A stretch of 64,000 nucleotides of DNA from contig NC_081820.1 in assembly GCF_030704535.1 (NCBI RefSeq), positions 315,001 to 379,000 on the forward strand, given 5' to 3'. Shown here one piece after another: positions 1 to 13,000 of the stretch; the stretch's first letter is position 1, and each line of letters starts with the position of its first letter. Under the pieces are notes generated by a model. The model saw nothing but the letters and a program-made list of their open reading frames with translations, was not told the DNA's origin and did no database searches. Both the position numbers and the translations under genes were made by a program. This stretch comes from Vitis vinifera (lineage: Eukaryota > Streptophyta > Magnoliopsida > Vitales > Vitaceae).

Positions 1-1013
1 CTAGAGGATATACGAAAATATTATGTAAAAAAGAAGGGGGGAGGGCAATAACGTAAATATGCAACCAAATACTATAAAATAACATCATAATGTGACGAGT
101 AATTCAAAGGATAATCTCTCACCACACTCGCCAGCGTAACAAAACCCTCCACGCGCTGGACTTCAATTCCAAAACTTTAAACAGAGGCAGGTTGGACCTA
201 GGACAGGCGTGTACACAGTAAGGCGAGTAGACCCAATATCCAAAACACTCGGTTGGGTAATGCGCACCCAGCCGCAGCGAGATGGAACCAAAAGGAGTTG
301 GGATTAAGAATCGTAATAATTTCCAGATTTTTTTTTTTTTAAATTTATTTATTTATTTATTGGGGGATTTGATAAAGTAAGGGTGTGAAGTTGAGTTAGA
401 GGAGGATATTGCTGATGGTGGAGAGGGATTAGATATAAAATAGAAGAAACTTTTTTGATGTAGAGGGAGAGGAAGCAGTGGCTTTTGCTCTAATAAAGAA
501 ATAGACCAAAAGGAAAAAATACTCCCATTTGGAGGAACAGAGACGGTGGTGGCCTTTGAGCCTCTGCAAGACACTTTCTCTTTATCTTCCAAAATCTTCC
601 TGGATCCTCATTCATCATCGATCCTATCTGGGTTTGATCCCGGGTGTTTGATTTTTCTTGTTTGTTTGTTGGGTTTTTATTGTTTTTTTTATTTTGGGTG
701 TTTTTTTTTTTAATTTATGGAATTGTGAAATCGAGGGTATTAGATTTGTGGGTTTGGGTGTTTTGATTTTGTGGGAATTGTGAAAGGGGAGGTGGGGATT
801 GGGGATTGGGGATTTGGGTGTGGATGGATCTAATCAGTGTGGTTTTGTGAGTGGTGGTGGAGTTCGTGGATGAGGAGGATGGGATTGGAGTCTTCTGGTG
901 AATTTGATGGATTAATGCGTCGCAGTCGTTGACTGAGTGAATCTTCAATCTGTTTAGATTGAGATTGGATAGGATTGGCTTGGTGGGGTTTTTGATTGGA
1001 TTCGACTCAGGTC
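1..1013 (+). promoter_or_regulatory. Upstream region and 5' leader of the YAK1-like kinase gene
   Basis: There is no coding sequence here. The stretch holds a T-rich run with an ATTT microsatellite near 330-360, then a T/G-rich leader-like region (about 600-1010) leading to the ATG at 1014. I see no confident TATA box and cannot place the transcription start. The open frame continues a few codons upstream of 1014 from a TTG, but 1014 is the first in-frame ATG. Small frames on the minus strand across this region are low-complexity and were not called. Confidence 0.4.
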
Positions 1014-4000
1014 ATGGATGATGATGGGGTGGGTGCTAGTAAGGATGCCCAACCTCAGCACTCTGATCAGGCAACCTCGTCGTCGTCGTCCTCCGCCGAA
1101 TCGGAATCGAGATGGCGCCCAAGCAAGCTCGTGTTCGCTCCTTATTCGCCTTCCCTTGAAGCTGCTACCAAGTCTCAAGCTCTGCGAGTGGTTGTGAGAA
1201 GGCCTGTAAGTATTTTTCTTTTTCTTTTTTTGGGTATTTCTAATTCAATTTCTTATTCTCCCTTTTGCCGTTTGCATGCCGATTCTGCTATTGACAAATG
1301 GTGAGTTTTGAATTTTGATGTGCTTTTTGGAACTGGTTTCACATGGATTCTAGGGTGTAGTTTTCTTTGGAATGAGCTGTCACTCAATGTCTTATTATGG
1401 ATTTTGTGTTGTGCACGGCCTCACATGGTGGGAATTGTGTTAATTTCTTCATATCAATGCAAGCCATTTCTTTTGTTTGTTTTTTAAATGGATGAACAAC
1501 TTTTTCCTTTTTAGATGGAAAGGAGGATGCATATACGAGAAATGTGCTTAAAAAAATAATCAAACCTTTAGAAACAATGTATTCTCTTTTTCCCCAACTT
1601 GTTCATGGTTGTAGAAGGCAGCTCCTGTTTGCAGGCTATGATGCGGTAGGATTTGGCATATAATGAAACATGAGAATGTTGGAAAATCCAATGGTTGGGA
1701 CCATGTTGAAGAACCAAAAATGGCTATAGATCATTTTCTACCGGTAGTCAACCTGTCCAATAAACATCACCATATCCAAGAAGCGGCCCACAGTGGTAGG
1801 GTTCCTACTAGCTATATAAGTGCTACTTTGTCAAGATTGTGAAGTAATCTTGAGGATTTTATCCAACACTGTCATCAAGGGGAAGAATGTCACTCTCAAG
1901 GAAGTAAGGTATGTGATATCACAGCATAAAAAATGATCAACCTTCATGACATATAAGTTCCATGAAGAAAGATCAAATGGTAGATAACTATTTGTCAGAA
2001 TGTGCCTATGGAGGGGAGGCAGATCTTGAATGTAGCTCTTATTGCTAACAAGGCTAGTGGTTTTAAGTTGAAAAAATTCCAAATTGGATTTGCTTGTATT
2101 TGCAAATTAAGTAGGATAATGATCACTTGGACTTTCTCCTTTTTTTCCCTTCTGTTTTTCTCCATTGGGGCTGTCAGCTACTCCACTTCCATTTATCCTC
2201 TTCTGGCTGCATTAAGATTCTGGTGCAGATATTTACTAGAGTGAAGGATATTGTTTATGGATCCTAGAATGCCTTTGTATGAGGATGGAAAATTTTAGCT
2301 GCAATTCTTATCATAATTGGATTGTTTACTCCGGGCTAAAGAGTATGGTTTCTGGGTATTGTAGGAGCTGTACATTTGAAAGGAATATGGCCATCTGAAT
2401 CAGGGTTTTCTTCTGTATTTGGTTTTGGTGAGAAATGGGTGGATTGGATCAAGGATATCTCTTCCATCAAATTTCTATCCTGGTTGGTGATCTTTGACCG
2501 GCTTTTTAATAGCTCATGGGACCTTAGATAACTAAGGTAATGGGATCCTGTATTCCCTTTGTTGTGCATCATTTAAATGGAGAGATTGGGTTGCCTAATG
2601 GATAGAGGTGTTATCTGTAAGGTTTGGAGTTGCTTTGAGGAAAGGATAAGCATTGCATATTTCATGTTTGCTTTACACAAATGATACATCTTCCGCCTCT
2701 TATTCAAGAATGCCTTTTTAGACACCTTTCACAACACAAATTATTTGACGCTTGTTGTTGGAGAAATTTTAGAGAATATTTGCTTCTTGAAAAAGATGGT
2801 ATTTGATGAAGAGGTTTGATTAGACCTTACCAAGGGTACTCTGTCAAGCCTTTCCATATAGATTATGTGTATTTTTTGGGTTTCTGACTTTGATTTGAAG
2901 AAGTCTTGAGAAGTGACAAAGCCTAAAGAAAGGCTTGAGAAGTTATAAAGGGACTTTGGCTATGTCAAAAAAAAACTTTGCCTTGGAAGAATGGTTATGG
3001 AGGTTCTGATGGGCGAGAGTGTGGAGTAGGAGAATGGTGGGGAAAAAGTGTGGGGTGGGAAGGAGAGGGAATGGTTTTCAAAGTTGATGTGGGGTCCACA
3101 TGTTTTTTGGCCCCCTTTTTCTTGTTGTATTTTGAAGGAAAGGAATTGAAGAAGTTTCAAGGGGATGTAATTGGAAAATAAAAATTGGAAATTATTATTT
3201 TAAATCCCTGTTTTGATGGTTTTAGGAAGCACGCTTTTTTCATTTCTTTGATCATTAATCTTGATTAGTGTTCTCATACTCTTTTGATTTCTAATTCTTC
3301 TTTTTTTTTTTTTTTTTTTTTCTTTTTTTTGGTTTTGCTAAAGGTGCCTCAAATATATTACCCATATACTTTGGTTTGCATCTTTTGGAAACCTTATTTT
3401 GTTAGTTGTCTATGTATATACATAGAATTAGGAATAATATGGGGAAAATTTGATAATGAATTTGAAGGAGAGAAAGTGAGGTATTAGTGATGTTTAGACA
3501 AGAAAGCTTAGAGGTTCAACTATTGGAGCTGGAAGTGGGGAATTTTTGAGTTTCTTATCGTTTCAAGAACTGTGAGGATGGGTTCTGCTAGAGCTTTATA
3601 GGGGTATATGGACCCACATTGAAGATGGATAGGGATGGTTTTTGGGGTGAGTTGGGGACTGTAAGAGGTTTGTGGAGTGATCCCTAGTGTGTGGCAGACA
3701 ATTTTAACATGATTAGATTCCCCTTGAAGCATAGTAGAGGAGGCAAATTGTCCTATGCCATGAGGAGATTTTCAGAGATGGTTGAGGATTTAGAATTGTG
3801 GGATATGCCCCTTCAAGGAGGACTCTTCACTTGGAGCAGCGACCTGAATAATCGATTCCTTATCTCTGAGGACTGGGAAGATCATTTTCCTAGGGTTGTT
3901 TAGTGTGTTTTTCCTAGATTAGTTTTCGACTACTTTCCTATTCTTCTTGATGAGGGAGGGCTGAGGAAAGGTCCTACACTGTTTAGATTTGAAAATATGT

Positions 4001-7000
4001 GGTTGAAGGATGAGGACATTAAGAATGGTCTCAGGAGGTGGTAGGAGAGACCATAGTTGTGAAAGGTGCGCCTAGGCTCCGGGTGGCGCTACGCCACCCT
4101 CCGACGCCTCGCCTGAAGGTAGGCAACGCCCCTTCACAAAGGTGCTATTTAGGCGCACAAGGCGCGACACGGTCCGCAGGTGCACCTCGATCCCCTACCT
4201 TCTCCTTCTCCGACGTCAAGTTGCAGAGGGCAAAAAGAAGCCCTAATTTCTTTTTTTATTTTTTGAGACCTTCTTTTCCTCTCTGATGTCGGGTCAGAGG
4301 GCAAAGAGAAGCCCTAATTTCTTTTTTTATTTTTTGAGACCAAAACGACGTCATTTGGTCCCTGTTCTTTTAAAAGAGTAGGGTCCAAAACGACGTCGTT
4401 TTGGACCTTTTTATTTTAAAAATAACAGGCTAAAACGACGCCGTTTTGGAGCCTGTTTCTTTAAAATAAAAAATAGGCCAAAACGATGCTGTTTTGGCCT
4501 TGTTTTCCCTTCCAACCCCCTTTTCTAGTTGTTTTCGACCTGACAACTCTCCCAAATTTTGCCCTAGTCTCAGCCGTGCAATGGAGAAGTAAAGAAGAAG
4601 AAGAAAAGGAGGAAAAATAGAGAAAAAATAGGAGAAAAATATATAAATTAGGGTGCACCTCACTTCACTAAAGCCTGCGCCTTGCGCCTTAGGCTCCAGG
4701 ACTACTTTGCACCTTGGTGTGCCTTGAGCCTTTTAAAACTATGGGAGAGACCCAATTTTAGTGGGTTTGCTAGCTTCATTCTGGCTGAAAAGTTGAAAGC
4801 CTTGAAACCTATCATGAGAAGTTGGAGTAAGGAAGTTTTTGGTAAGGTAGAAGTTCAGAAGGCTTTGGCTTTGAACCTAGTGGATATTTGGGATAAGGAG
4901 GAGAGTTCACGCTCACTTTCTCTGGAAGAGGAGGAATCTAGGAGGGAAGCTAGGGAGAATCATAAAAAATGGGTTGTATAAGTGAGCGCGAAGGATTTGA
5001 GGGATTTTAGGCTAATTAGTTTTGGGAAGAGGGCCCTAGGGGGGGGGGGGGGGGGGGGGGTTGTATAAGTGGTTGGCCAAGGTGTTGGGTAATAGGTTAA
5101 AGTGGTGTTAGCTAAGGTGATTTCCAACGCCCAAAATGCGTTTGTGGAGGGTAGACAAATTATGGATGCAATGCTTATTGCCGATGAAGCCATTGACTCG
5201 ATTTTGAAAAGCAATGGTGGAGCGATTCTTTGCAAATTGGATATAGTGAAGCTTGCAATCATGTGGAGTGACCTTCATTTTTTTCGATTTTGGAGGAGAT
5301 GGGTTTTGGGGAGAAGTGAATAAGATGGATTAAGTGGTGTATATTCACTGTCGGGTTTTTCGGTATCAGTTAATGGAACCCCTTTGGACTTTTTTCAAAG
5401 CTCTAGGGGTCTAAGGCAGGGAGACCCACTTTTGCCTTATTTGTTTGTGAATGCGATGGAAGCTCTTAGTTGTCTCTTAAAGAGAGTTGTTAGTGGAGGT
5501 TTTTTTTTGGCTTGCTAGGTTTGGGGTAGAGGGGGTGAAGGGGTTAAAGTCTCCCACTTGCTGTTCGCTAATGATACATTGGTTTTTTGTGAGGCGTCCA
5601 AGTACTAGATGACATTTTTATGCTGGCTGCTTATGTGGTTTGAGACTATCTTAGGGTTGAGAGTTAACATGGATAAAAGTAAGTTGATCCCATTGGGAAG
5701 TGTGAAGAATGCGGAGGATTTGGCTTCAGAGATTGTTTGTAAGGTTGGGAACTTACCTTCCACTTACTTGGGGATGCCATTAGGTGCTCCTTTCAAGTCT
5801 ATGGTAGCTTGGGATGGAGTTGAGGAAAGATCGCATAAGAGATTGGCTATGTGGAAGCGATAATATCTCAAGGGTGGGAGAATTATCTTGATTTGAAGCA
5901 CTTTGTCCAGCCTACCTATTTACTTTATGTCTATTCTCCACTAGCCAAGGGTGGTCAGATTGAGGTTGGAATAGATTCAGAGGGATTTTCTATGGGGAGG
6001 TGGGGCTTTAGAGCAAAGACCTCATTTAGTTAGGTGGGCGACGGTTTGTTTAGACAAAAGAAAAGGGAGTTTGGGGGTTAAAAGTCTTTTTACACTCAAT
6101 AAAGCTCTCTTTTGCAAATGGAGCTGGCGCTTTGCGATTGAGAGAGAGGTCTTTTGTAATCAAGTAATAAGGGGGAAGTATGTGGAGGAATGAGGTGGAT
6201 GGTGTTCTCACGATGTAAGGGAGGGGTATGGTGTACATGGTTCAAAGTCGTGGTATCGGTCACTGAGTCGGAGGATCCTGAGGCACATTGGTCTTAGTGT
6301 CTCGGTTCGATATTGGGCGATACGCAAAATGAGATAGTTAAAAGTTAAAAAAATTATAAAAATATTATGTAAATTATCAAAAAAATAAGTATAATTAAAT
6401 AAGGTAAAAAATTAATAAAATAATTAAATAAGGTGAAAAACTAATAAAATAAAATTGTCTCACAATTAACATCGTTTAAATAGTTATAAAAGCATTTGTT
6501 AATTGCCAAATTTAATTTAATTTTACTATATCATAAGATAAAATAGTTACATGATATAATAAATTAAAAATGATTCAAGTATAAATATAATCTTTATACC
6601 ATATAAAAATAATTATTGATTTCCTAATGTAAACATGTTATTCAATCATTATTTTTATAATAATGATTTTTTAAAGAGATTTATTTTAAATAATTATTGA
6701 TTTCCTAATGTAATTTAAATCATTATAGAACAAAAAAATTACATGATATAATAAATTAAAAATGATTCAATCATTGGTGGCAATTGGTGTCGTCAGTGAG
6801 AGGCGGCAGCGGTAGTGGGTCGCTGGCAGTGGTGGCGGTGGATGTGGAAAGGGAAGGAAAGAGAGAGAAAGAGGGAAGGGAAAGAGAAAGGGAGACAAAG
6901 AGGGAGGGGAAAGCGGAAGAAGCGGTAAATTTAAAGTAAAGGAAGCGTACAGTTGCTTAGTCAGTCCTATGGACACTGTTTTTCCGGAAAAATGCATTTG

Positions 7001-10000
7001 GGTGGACAGAGCTCCTACCAAAGTCGCTTTTTTTGCGTGGGAGGCTACTTGGGGGAAGGTGTTAACGCTTGACAGACTCCAGAGAAGAGGATGACAATTC
7101 CCTAATTGCTGTTTTTTGTGTGGTTGTGCAGAAGAATCTGTAAATCATGTCCTGATTCATTGTATAGTGGCTAGAGCCCTTTGGGAGTTAGTCCTTGGGC
7201 TGGTAGGTGTTAAGTGGGTCTTTCCAGAATCTGTAAAGGAGGTCTTGTTTAGCTGGAGAGGCCATTTGGTGGGAAGAAAAAGGAAAAAAATTTGGAAGGC
7301 CATACCGTTATGTATATTTTGGACGGTTTGGAAAGAGAGGAATAGATTAGCCTTTAAGGGGGGTGTGCTACATATACAGAAGTTAAAGAATTTTTTTGTT
7401 TGTAATCTGTGGGTTTGGGCTAGATTGGATATTGAAGATAACTCTCTCTCCCTTCTAGGCTTTCTAGAGTGGCTAGCTTCCACTTAGGGGAGGTGAGGTT
7501 TTCTTGGTCTTTTTTGTTTTTTGTTGTGAGGTTATAGCTGCCTTGTATATCTCCTGTATACTGTGTGGCTATTGGCCTCTTTTTTAATACACAATGGTTT
7601 ACTTATCAAAAAAAAAAAAAGAGGGAGGGGAAAGCGAGAGAGAGAGAGGGAGGTTGCCCGCTGGAGGGGATTGTGCGTGGCAGCCGGCCATGCACTAGTG
7701 ATGGCAGTGGTGATGTCGAGAAAGGAAAGGAAAATGAGAGAAAGAGAGAGAAATAGACAGAGAGAGGAGGGGGAAGAGAGGTTGCTGGTCGGAGAGAGCT
7801 GTGCAGTAGTTGGCGATGATGCCGGCAAGGTGGTGGCAGATTTTGGTGTGGAAGGAGAGGCGGGAGGGTAATTTTGGAAAAAAAAATTAGAATTACTGTT
7901 TGAGTGTATGAAAGGGATATATATATTCCATTTTACACTTAAATTGAAAATTCAAAAACAAAGTTCCATAAACTTAAATTTTTTGGGGTTGGTGTATGGT
8001 TACATGATTCCCCCTAAAGGAAATACTCATTATACTTGTCGTACACTGGGAGACAACCCAGTTTCACTCAGCAATGCTGGATAATGTAGGTCAAAGCTTC
8101 CACGACTGGTGAAGAAAAAGGTGATCAAGTGATTGTGTTGGATTTGAGGCTTAGTTGTTGCTGTTGGTCAGATCTAGTTTTATGTTAAAAGTGATGCAAA
8201 AACAATTTTGATTAGATATGTTATCTTTCCATCAATCTCAATCTTGTTAATAATGCTAGAAAACATTGATATTATTTTTTAATTGGAAGAAAACATTGAA
8301 ATTATATGTAACTCCTAGCTATGTACATTACACTCAGATGGAGGTTTTGATTTTGTGCTTTTGCATAATATGCATCTAAAGGTGTGGAGAATCTATTTAT
8401 TTATTTTTTGAATTTACAGCTAGCTAGAGGTGGTGGGATGCTCTCTGTTAACACCATCTAATGTCTTAGGAACTAGTTGAAGGGGATGTATTGGAGGTGG
8501 AAGATAACAAAAGTTGGAGAGGGTGTAATTCGATAGGGGTTTTCGGAATTTGGAGTGATGTGACAATATAGGGAGATATTGAGGGCTGGAATTTAGAACT
8601 ATAGTTTCTCTTTCGACTTATTTTACTTCATCACCATTGTTCTTTAAACGTTATTTGTAAATTGCTTATCAGTTATCCAAAGTCAATTGATCTGTTAGTT
8701 ATTATCTGGTCTTAAGGATGCTAACTGAGGATAAAAGGTATGCCATTGAATTGTTGTGATCATAATCCCATTCATTAATTTTCCTGCCACAGTTGTGTCT
8801 TCTTGCCACGGTTAATTTGAATTATTGGTTCTTTTTCTTGGACTTTATACAGAGATGACATGTTCTTTGGCTTTGTACCTTGTTGACTCTTGTATAAGTA
8901 ACTGGAATTCTCTGTGTGTTGAAATTGTTTTAAAATGGAATTCTGCATTGACATACACTTTTTGCTGTTTCCCCCTGTGCAGTTGGTGGCAAGGCTAACC
9001 AAGGACATAGTTGAAACATACCAGATATGTAATCCACAGTTCAAGTATTCAGAAGAATTGAATCCAAAGCGATTCTTGACCAGTCCATCGATTGGTGTTT
9101 TAAATGATGGCCATGATAATGTGAATTCGGATCTTATACTGGCTGTCAACTCAGTCTTGGTCAATTCAGAAACACAGAGAAGGTTGATATTGTTACTTGT
9201 AATTATCTAATGTCCTTGTTTTGCTTGACTAACTATTGTTGTGTATTTTCCGTTTGATTGTTTGTTCTTTTTTTAAAAAAAAAAAAATTTTTTTAATAAA
9301 TTTTTAATCTATTATACTTTTGATCTTGTGATTTATGTATTCTTATTCTTTTGTATTAATGAAAACTTATTCTACTTACAAAATAACCAAGATATTTCAT
9401 CTTTTTCTTTTTCATTTATTTATTTATTTTTATGGGAAGCAAATTCTGGCATGCTTGAAAGGTAAGTTAATAATTTGTAATGATGCTGATATATAGGATA
9501 ATATCATTAGATTCTCTAAGATATGGAACACTTCTTCACATTAGCCTTCAATGTTTGAAGTTATAGAGGCTCAGATCTTTTATTTATCCAAGTAATTCAT
9601 GATTTCTGGGTCAATGCAACTGACAACGTTTTCTTTCTCTTCCTTTTCTGGTCCAATAGTGATAAAATTTCAAGAGCGAATTTTCTACACCTAAATCTTC
9701 TGAGTCTTGACAAGACATGGAACCTTTTTTTATTATGCATTACTGCAGTGCAGGGAAAGTGCGGTATCTGAGATTTGGGTCTCTGACTATGTAAGAGAAT
9801 TTTAGGTCCAGAGAGTGGAGCGTCAGCAGTATTGATGAGGGAAATAATGGATAAAGAAAAGGGAGGGAGGGCAGAATTCTTTATGTTTTCTTTTTCTCTT
9901 GTTGGAGATACCCACCCTGGGCTGATTATCTTTCCTATTGGGATGACCTATTTTCTTTTCTGGCCTGTCTGATATTCATCCCGTGTTATCTTAATTGTCT

Positions 10001-13000
10001 CCTCGCTGTGGCTTATGCTCCCTTCCCTGTAGTTGGGACATTTGAGTTTTTTCTGGTTGATGTCCATTGAACATGTCAGGAATGCTGTTTACAAGATCGT
10101 GGATACTGAGCCTGGCTTAATTTCTGAATATATTGATGTGGAGCTGCTGATTTATTTAATGGAATAATACTTATTCTGGCCTGTTATATCTTCTTGTTTA
10201 TCAACAAATTCCATGCATTGCAGATGGTGTGTGAACTCCTTAAGTTTGTGGATGTGTATTTAATACAAATGTGTTATGAGGAAAAAAAATGCTATACTTG
10301 TGTGTATGCTTCAATTTACATAGCTATGTAATGAAACAACACAACTGTTAAAAACAAGATACTGGTAAATTATGAAGGGAAAGGTGAGGTTTGGGGGAAC
10401 TAGGCCATTGTTTGCGCTCCTCCATTACAAAATTGCAATTAATCATTTAAAATTACCGACTGTGGCATGTTATTTCTTTTATTGAACATCTTATTTTGAG
10501 GAATTGATCTTTATGCTTCAACATTTGCAGATACATCATCAAAGATATTCTTGGCCATGGGACATTTGGGCAGGTTGCTAAATGCTGGGTTACAGAAACT
10601 AACAGTTTCACTGCTGTTAAAATTATTAAAAATCAACCTGCATACTATCAACAAGCCCTGGTTGAAGTCTCTATTCTGACTACAGTGAGGAAATTCTTCT
10701 TGAGTTGGATCTCCCACATGCAGTGTATTTTAGTGATTCCTTTTTTTCCCATTATCTTTGGTGTATTGAAATTTACCAAGTTCTTTTCTTTTTTCTTTTC
10801 GTGTTCTTTCCTGGTTGCTATTTGCAGTTAAATAAGAAGTATGATCCCGAGGATAAGAATCACATTGTTCGTATCTATGATTACTTTGTTCATCAGCGTC
10901 ATTTGTGCATTGCTTTTGAGTTGCTTGACACAAATCTGTAAGTTGCAAAAACAATGCTGTTCAGTGTTAGTAACCATGTAATGAAGTTGATGCATCTTGT
11001 GTATATTCTTTTTCTATGTATTTCTTACTGCTGTGGTTTTACTTTCTTGTGCTGCATAGTGCTGATATTGTTTACTTATTTAGGTATGAGCTTATCAAGA
11101 TAAACCATTTTCGGGGGCTATCATTGAGCATTGTTCAGTTGTTTTCAAAACAGGTCTAGCAACTTTTTCTTAAGCTTAAAATTGTTCCTCTAAAGTACAC
11201 TTCCTTTATGTAGGTCATCAATGTTGCCTGATGAACGCCTTTTCCTACCTTTCCCTTTCTTTCTCCCTCTCAAATAGATATTGCGTGGATTGGCTTTGAT
11301 GAAAGATGCTGGTATTATTCACTGTGATCTGAAGCCAGAAAATATTCTCCTATGCACGAGGTGGCTGACTTCTTACAATGAGTTTGGCTGAAAATTGTGT
11401 AAAAATCATGCTTATGTTAATTGAATATTGTGCCTTGAAACTGATAGGGTGAAGCCAGCAGAAATCAAAATTATCGACTTTGGATCTGCCTGTATGGAAG
11501 ATCGAACTGTTTACTCCTACATTCAGGTCTGGATGATGCTTACTCATAAACTTTCTTTTCATTTTTATCATGCTCTGTAGATACTCTTATGTGAGATTTT
11601 TTTGCTTCTTCTGCAGAGTCGATACTATAGGTCTCCTGAAGTTCTTCTCGGCTATCAGTATCCTTCTTAATGAAACTCCTAGATCTTGCCTTTCATATCT
11701 ATGATCTCTTTTAGTGATTAATTTTTCATGTTATAATTATGTCAGCTCCTTTCCAGTGTACTCTTGTGCATTTTTTGCACTTTTAATACATTCTCTTACT
11801 TATCAAAAATAAAAAATTATGTCAACTTACTTAACTTGTTCATTGCATAGGTCATGTTTGAATTGGTGGCTTCTACTTGGCCTTTTTATTAAGCAGGTTG
11901 GCTTTATTATATATTCATATAATATACAGGTTTGTGTCAAAGGCTTTTGAAATGATTGCTGGTTGATTAAATTTCATAGTTCCCTTACCTCAACACAACA
12001 AGAACCTAACCTGCCTTTTTGTTTTTGGGTTGGCTGAAAATTAGCACCTCACCTTAGGATGACCTTGCTCTGGCCCAAACCTTGCAAAGACGGATCTTGT
12101 TGGAATTTCAGGATACTGGTATCATATCCTATCTCAGAGACAATATTGGAAATGAGATAATAGTGGATATTTTGCTATTCGATATTGAAGTAGGAACCAT
12201 ATCAAAAGGCATAGCTTCTTGACTCCAATCTAATCTATTTTTATCAGCACTACAACTTCCTATGCATGGGTGCTAAATAAATTTATTTATTCACTTCTAA
12301 AACTATAATTTCAGTTGGTATGTAACTTTATTTTGATATATAATAGCCACACAATTTGGGTGTAATGAAAACCCAAATGGATGCCATTAACTTGTTTGAC
12401 TTGAATGCTAATTTTGATTACTTGGTACTGATCCCAATTAATTGCTATAATATTCAACTAGATCAATGATTAGGCAGATTCCACATCCATTTGGAAATAT
12501 CTTTTCTGAATCAGACCTTATTGGAGCAATGGACCTGTTAAAAAGAATTATCCTGTTTTGATCCTCTATTTAGACAGATAGGGTTCATTATAACTGTTGA
12601 TCAAAATAAAGCAGAAGTGAGAGGTAGTGGGGATGCCAGTGTGAGTGAGAGGAGGGTGAAAGATGTTTCCAAAATTGAGGTAAGGACAGGAAGGTTTAAG
12701 TATCCTTCATATACATTCATAATTGCATACATGTGTATGTGTATGTGCATGCATGTCTGTTTTTGTGCACAAACCTAATGGACAATATATGGCATGCATT
12801 AAGAAAAAAAGAGACAAGATTATACTAAATATACAAAGGTTATTATTATTCCATCTCACATTAAGAGCCCCACATTTTAACTAACCTGAGTCAATTGTGG
12901 CTCCACTTGGGGTGATCAAATAGTGATAGGTGTTGGGTTGGATTTGGTTGAACTGTACTACTTTTAGGATAGGGCTTGCCTGGCTTTCAATGCTATCCAG

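Larger units (their letters stand above)
3490..6235 (+). mobile_element. LINE (non-LTR retrotransposon) remnant: endonuclease C-terminus plus reverse transcriptase
   Basis: The order of homologies is an APE-type endonuclease tail ([14 protein letters not shown] near 3700; [11 protein letters not shown] near 3815), a linker helix region after the 4743 junction ([17 protein letters not shown]), reverse transcriptase ([19 protein letters not shown] near 5130-5190; [15 protein letters not shown] near 5400-5445; [13 protein letters not shown] near 5550-5590) and thumb ([16 protein letters not shown] near 5755-5800). The catalytic FADD box reads FAND, and there are several stops and frame breaks, so the copy is dead. 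It is interrupted by a hAT-like element (4052-4743) and by a run of 22 G (5039-5060). The 3' part ends abruptly at about 6235, where unrelated repeat sequence begins. Confidence 0.85.

Noticed and set aside
7116-7487. 123-codon frame that looks like a gene
   Set aside because: It is the zf-RVT end of the truncated LINE and not an independent gene.
7563-7871. Arg/Glu-rich frame
   Set aside because: Low-complexity GA-rich DNA spanning the LINE 3' end and its target duplication.
11638-11670. Possible AT-AC intron or non-canonical CAG|TATCC donor after exon 8
   Set aside because: Shifting the junction by one base gives a GT donor with full U12 consensus and keeps the frame, so no unusual dinucleotide is needed.
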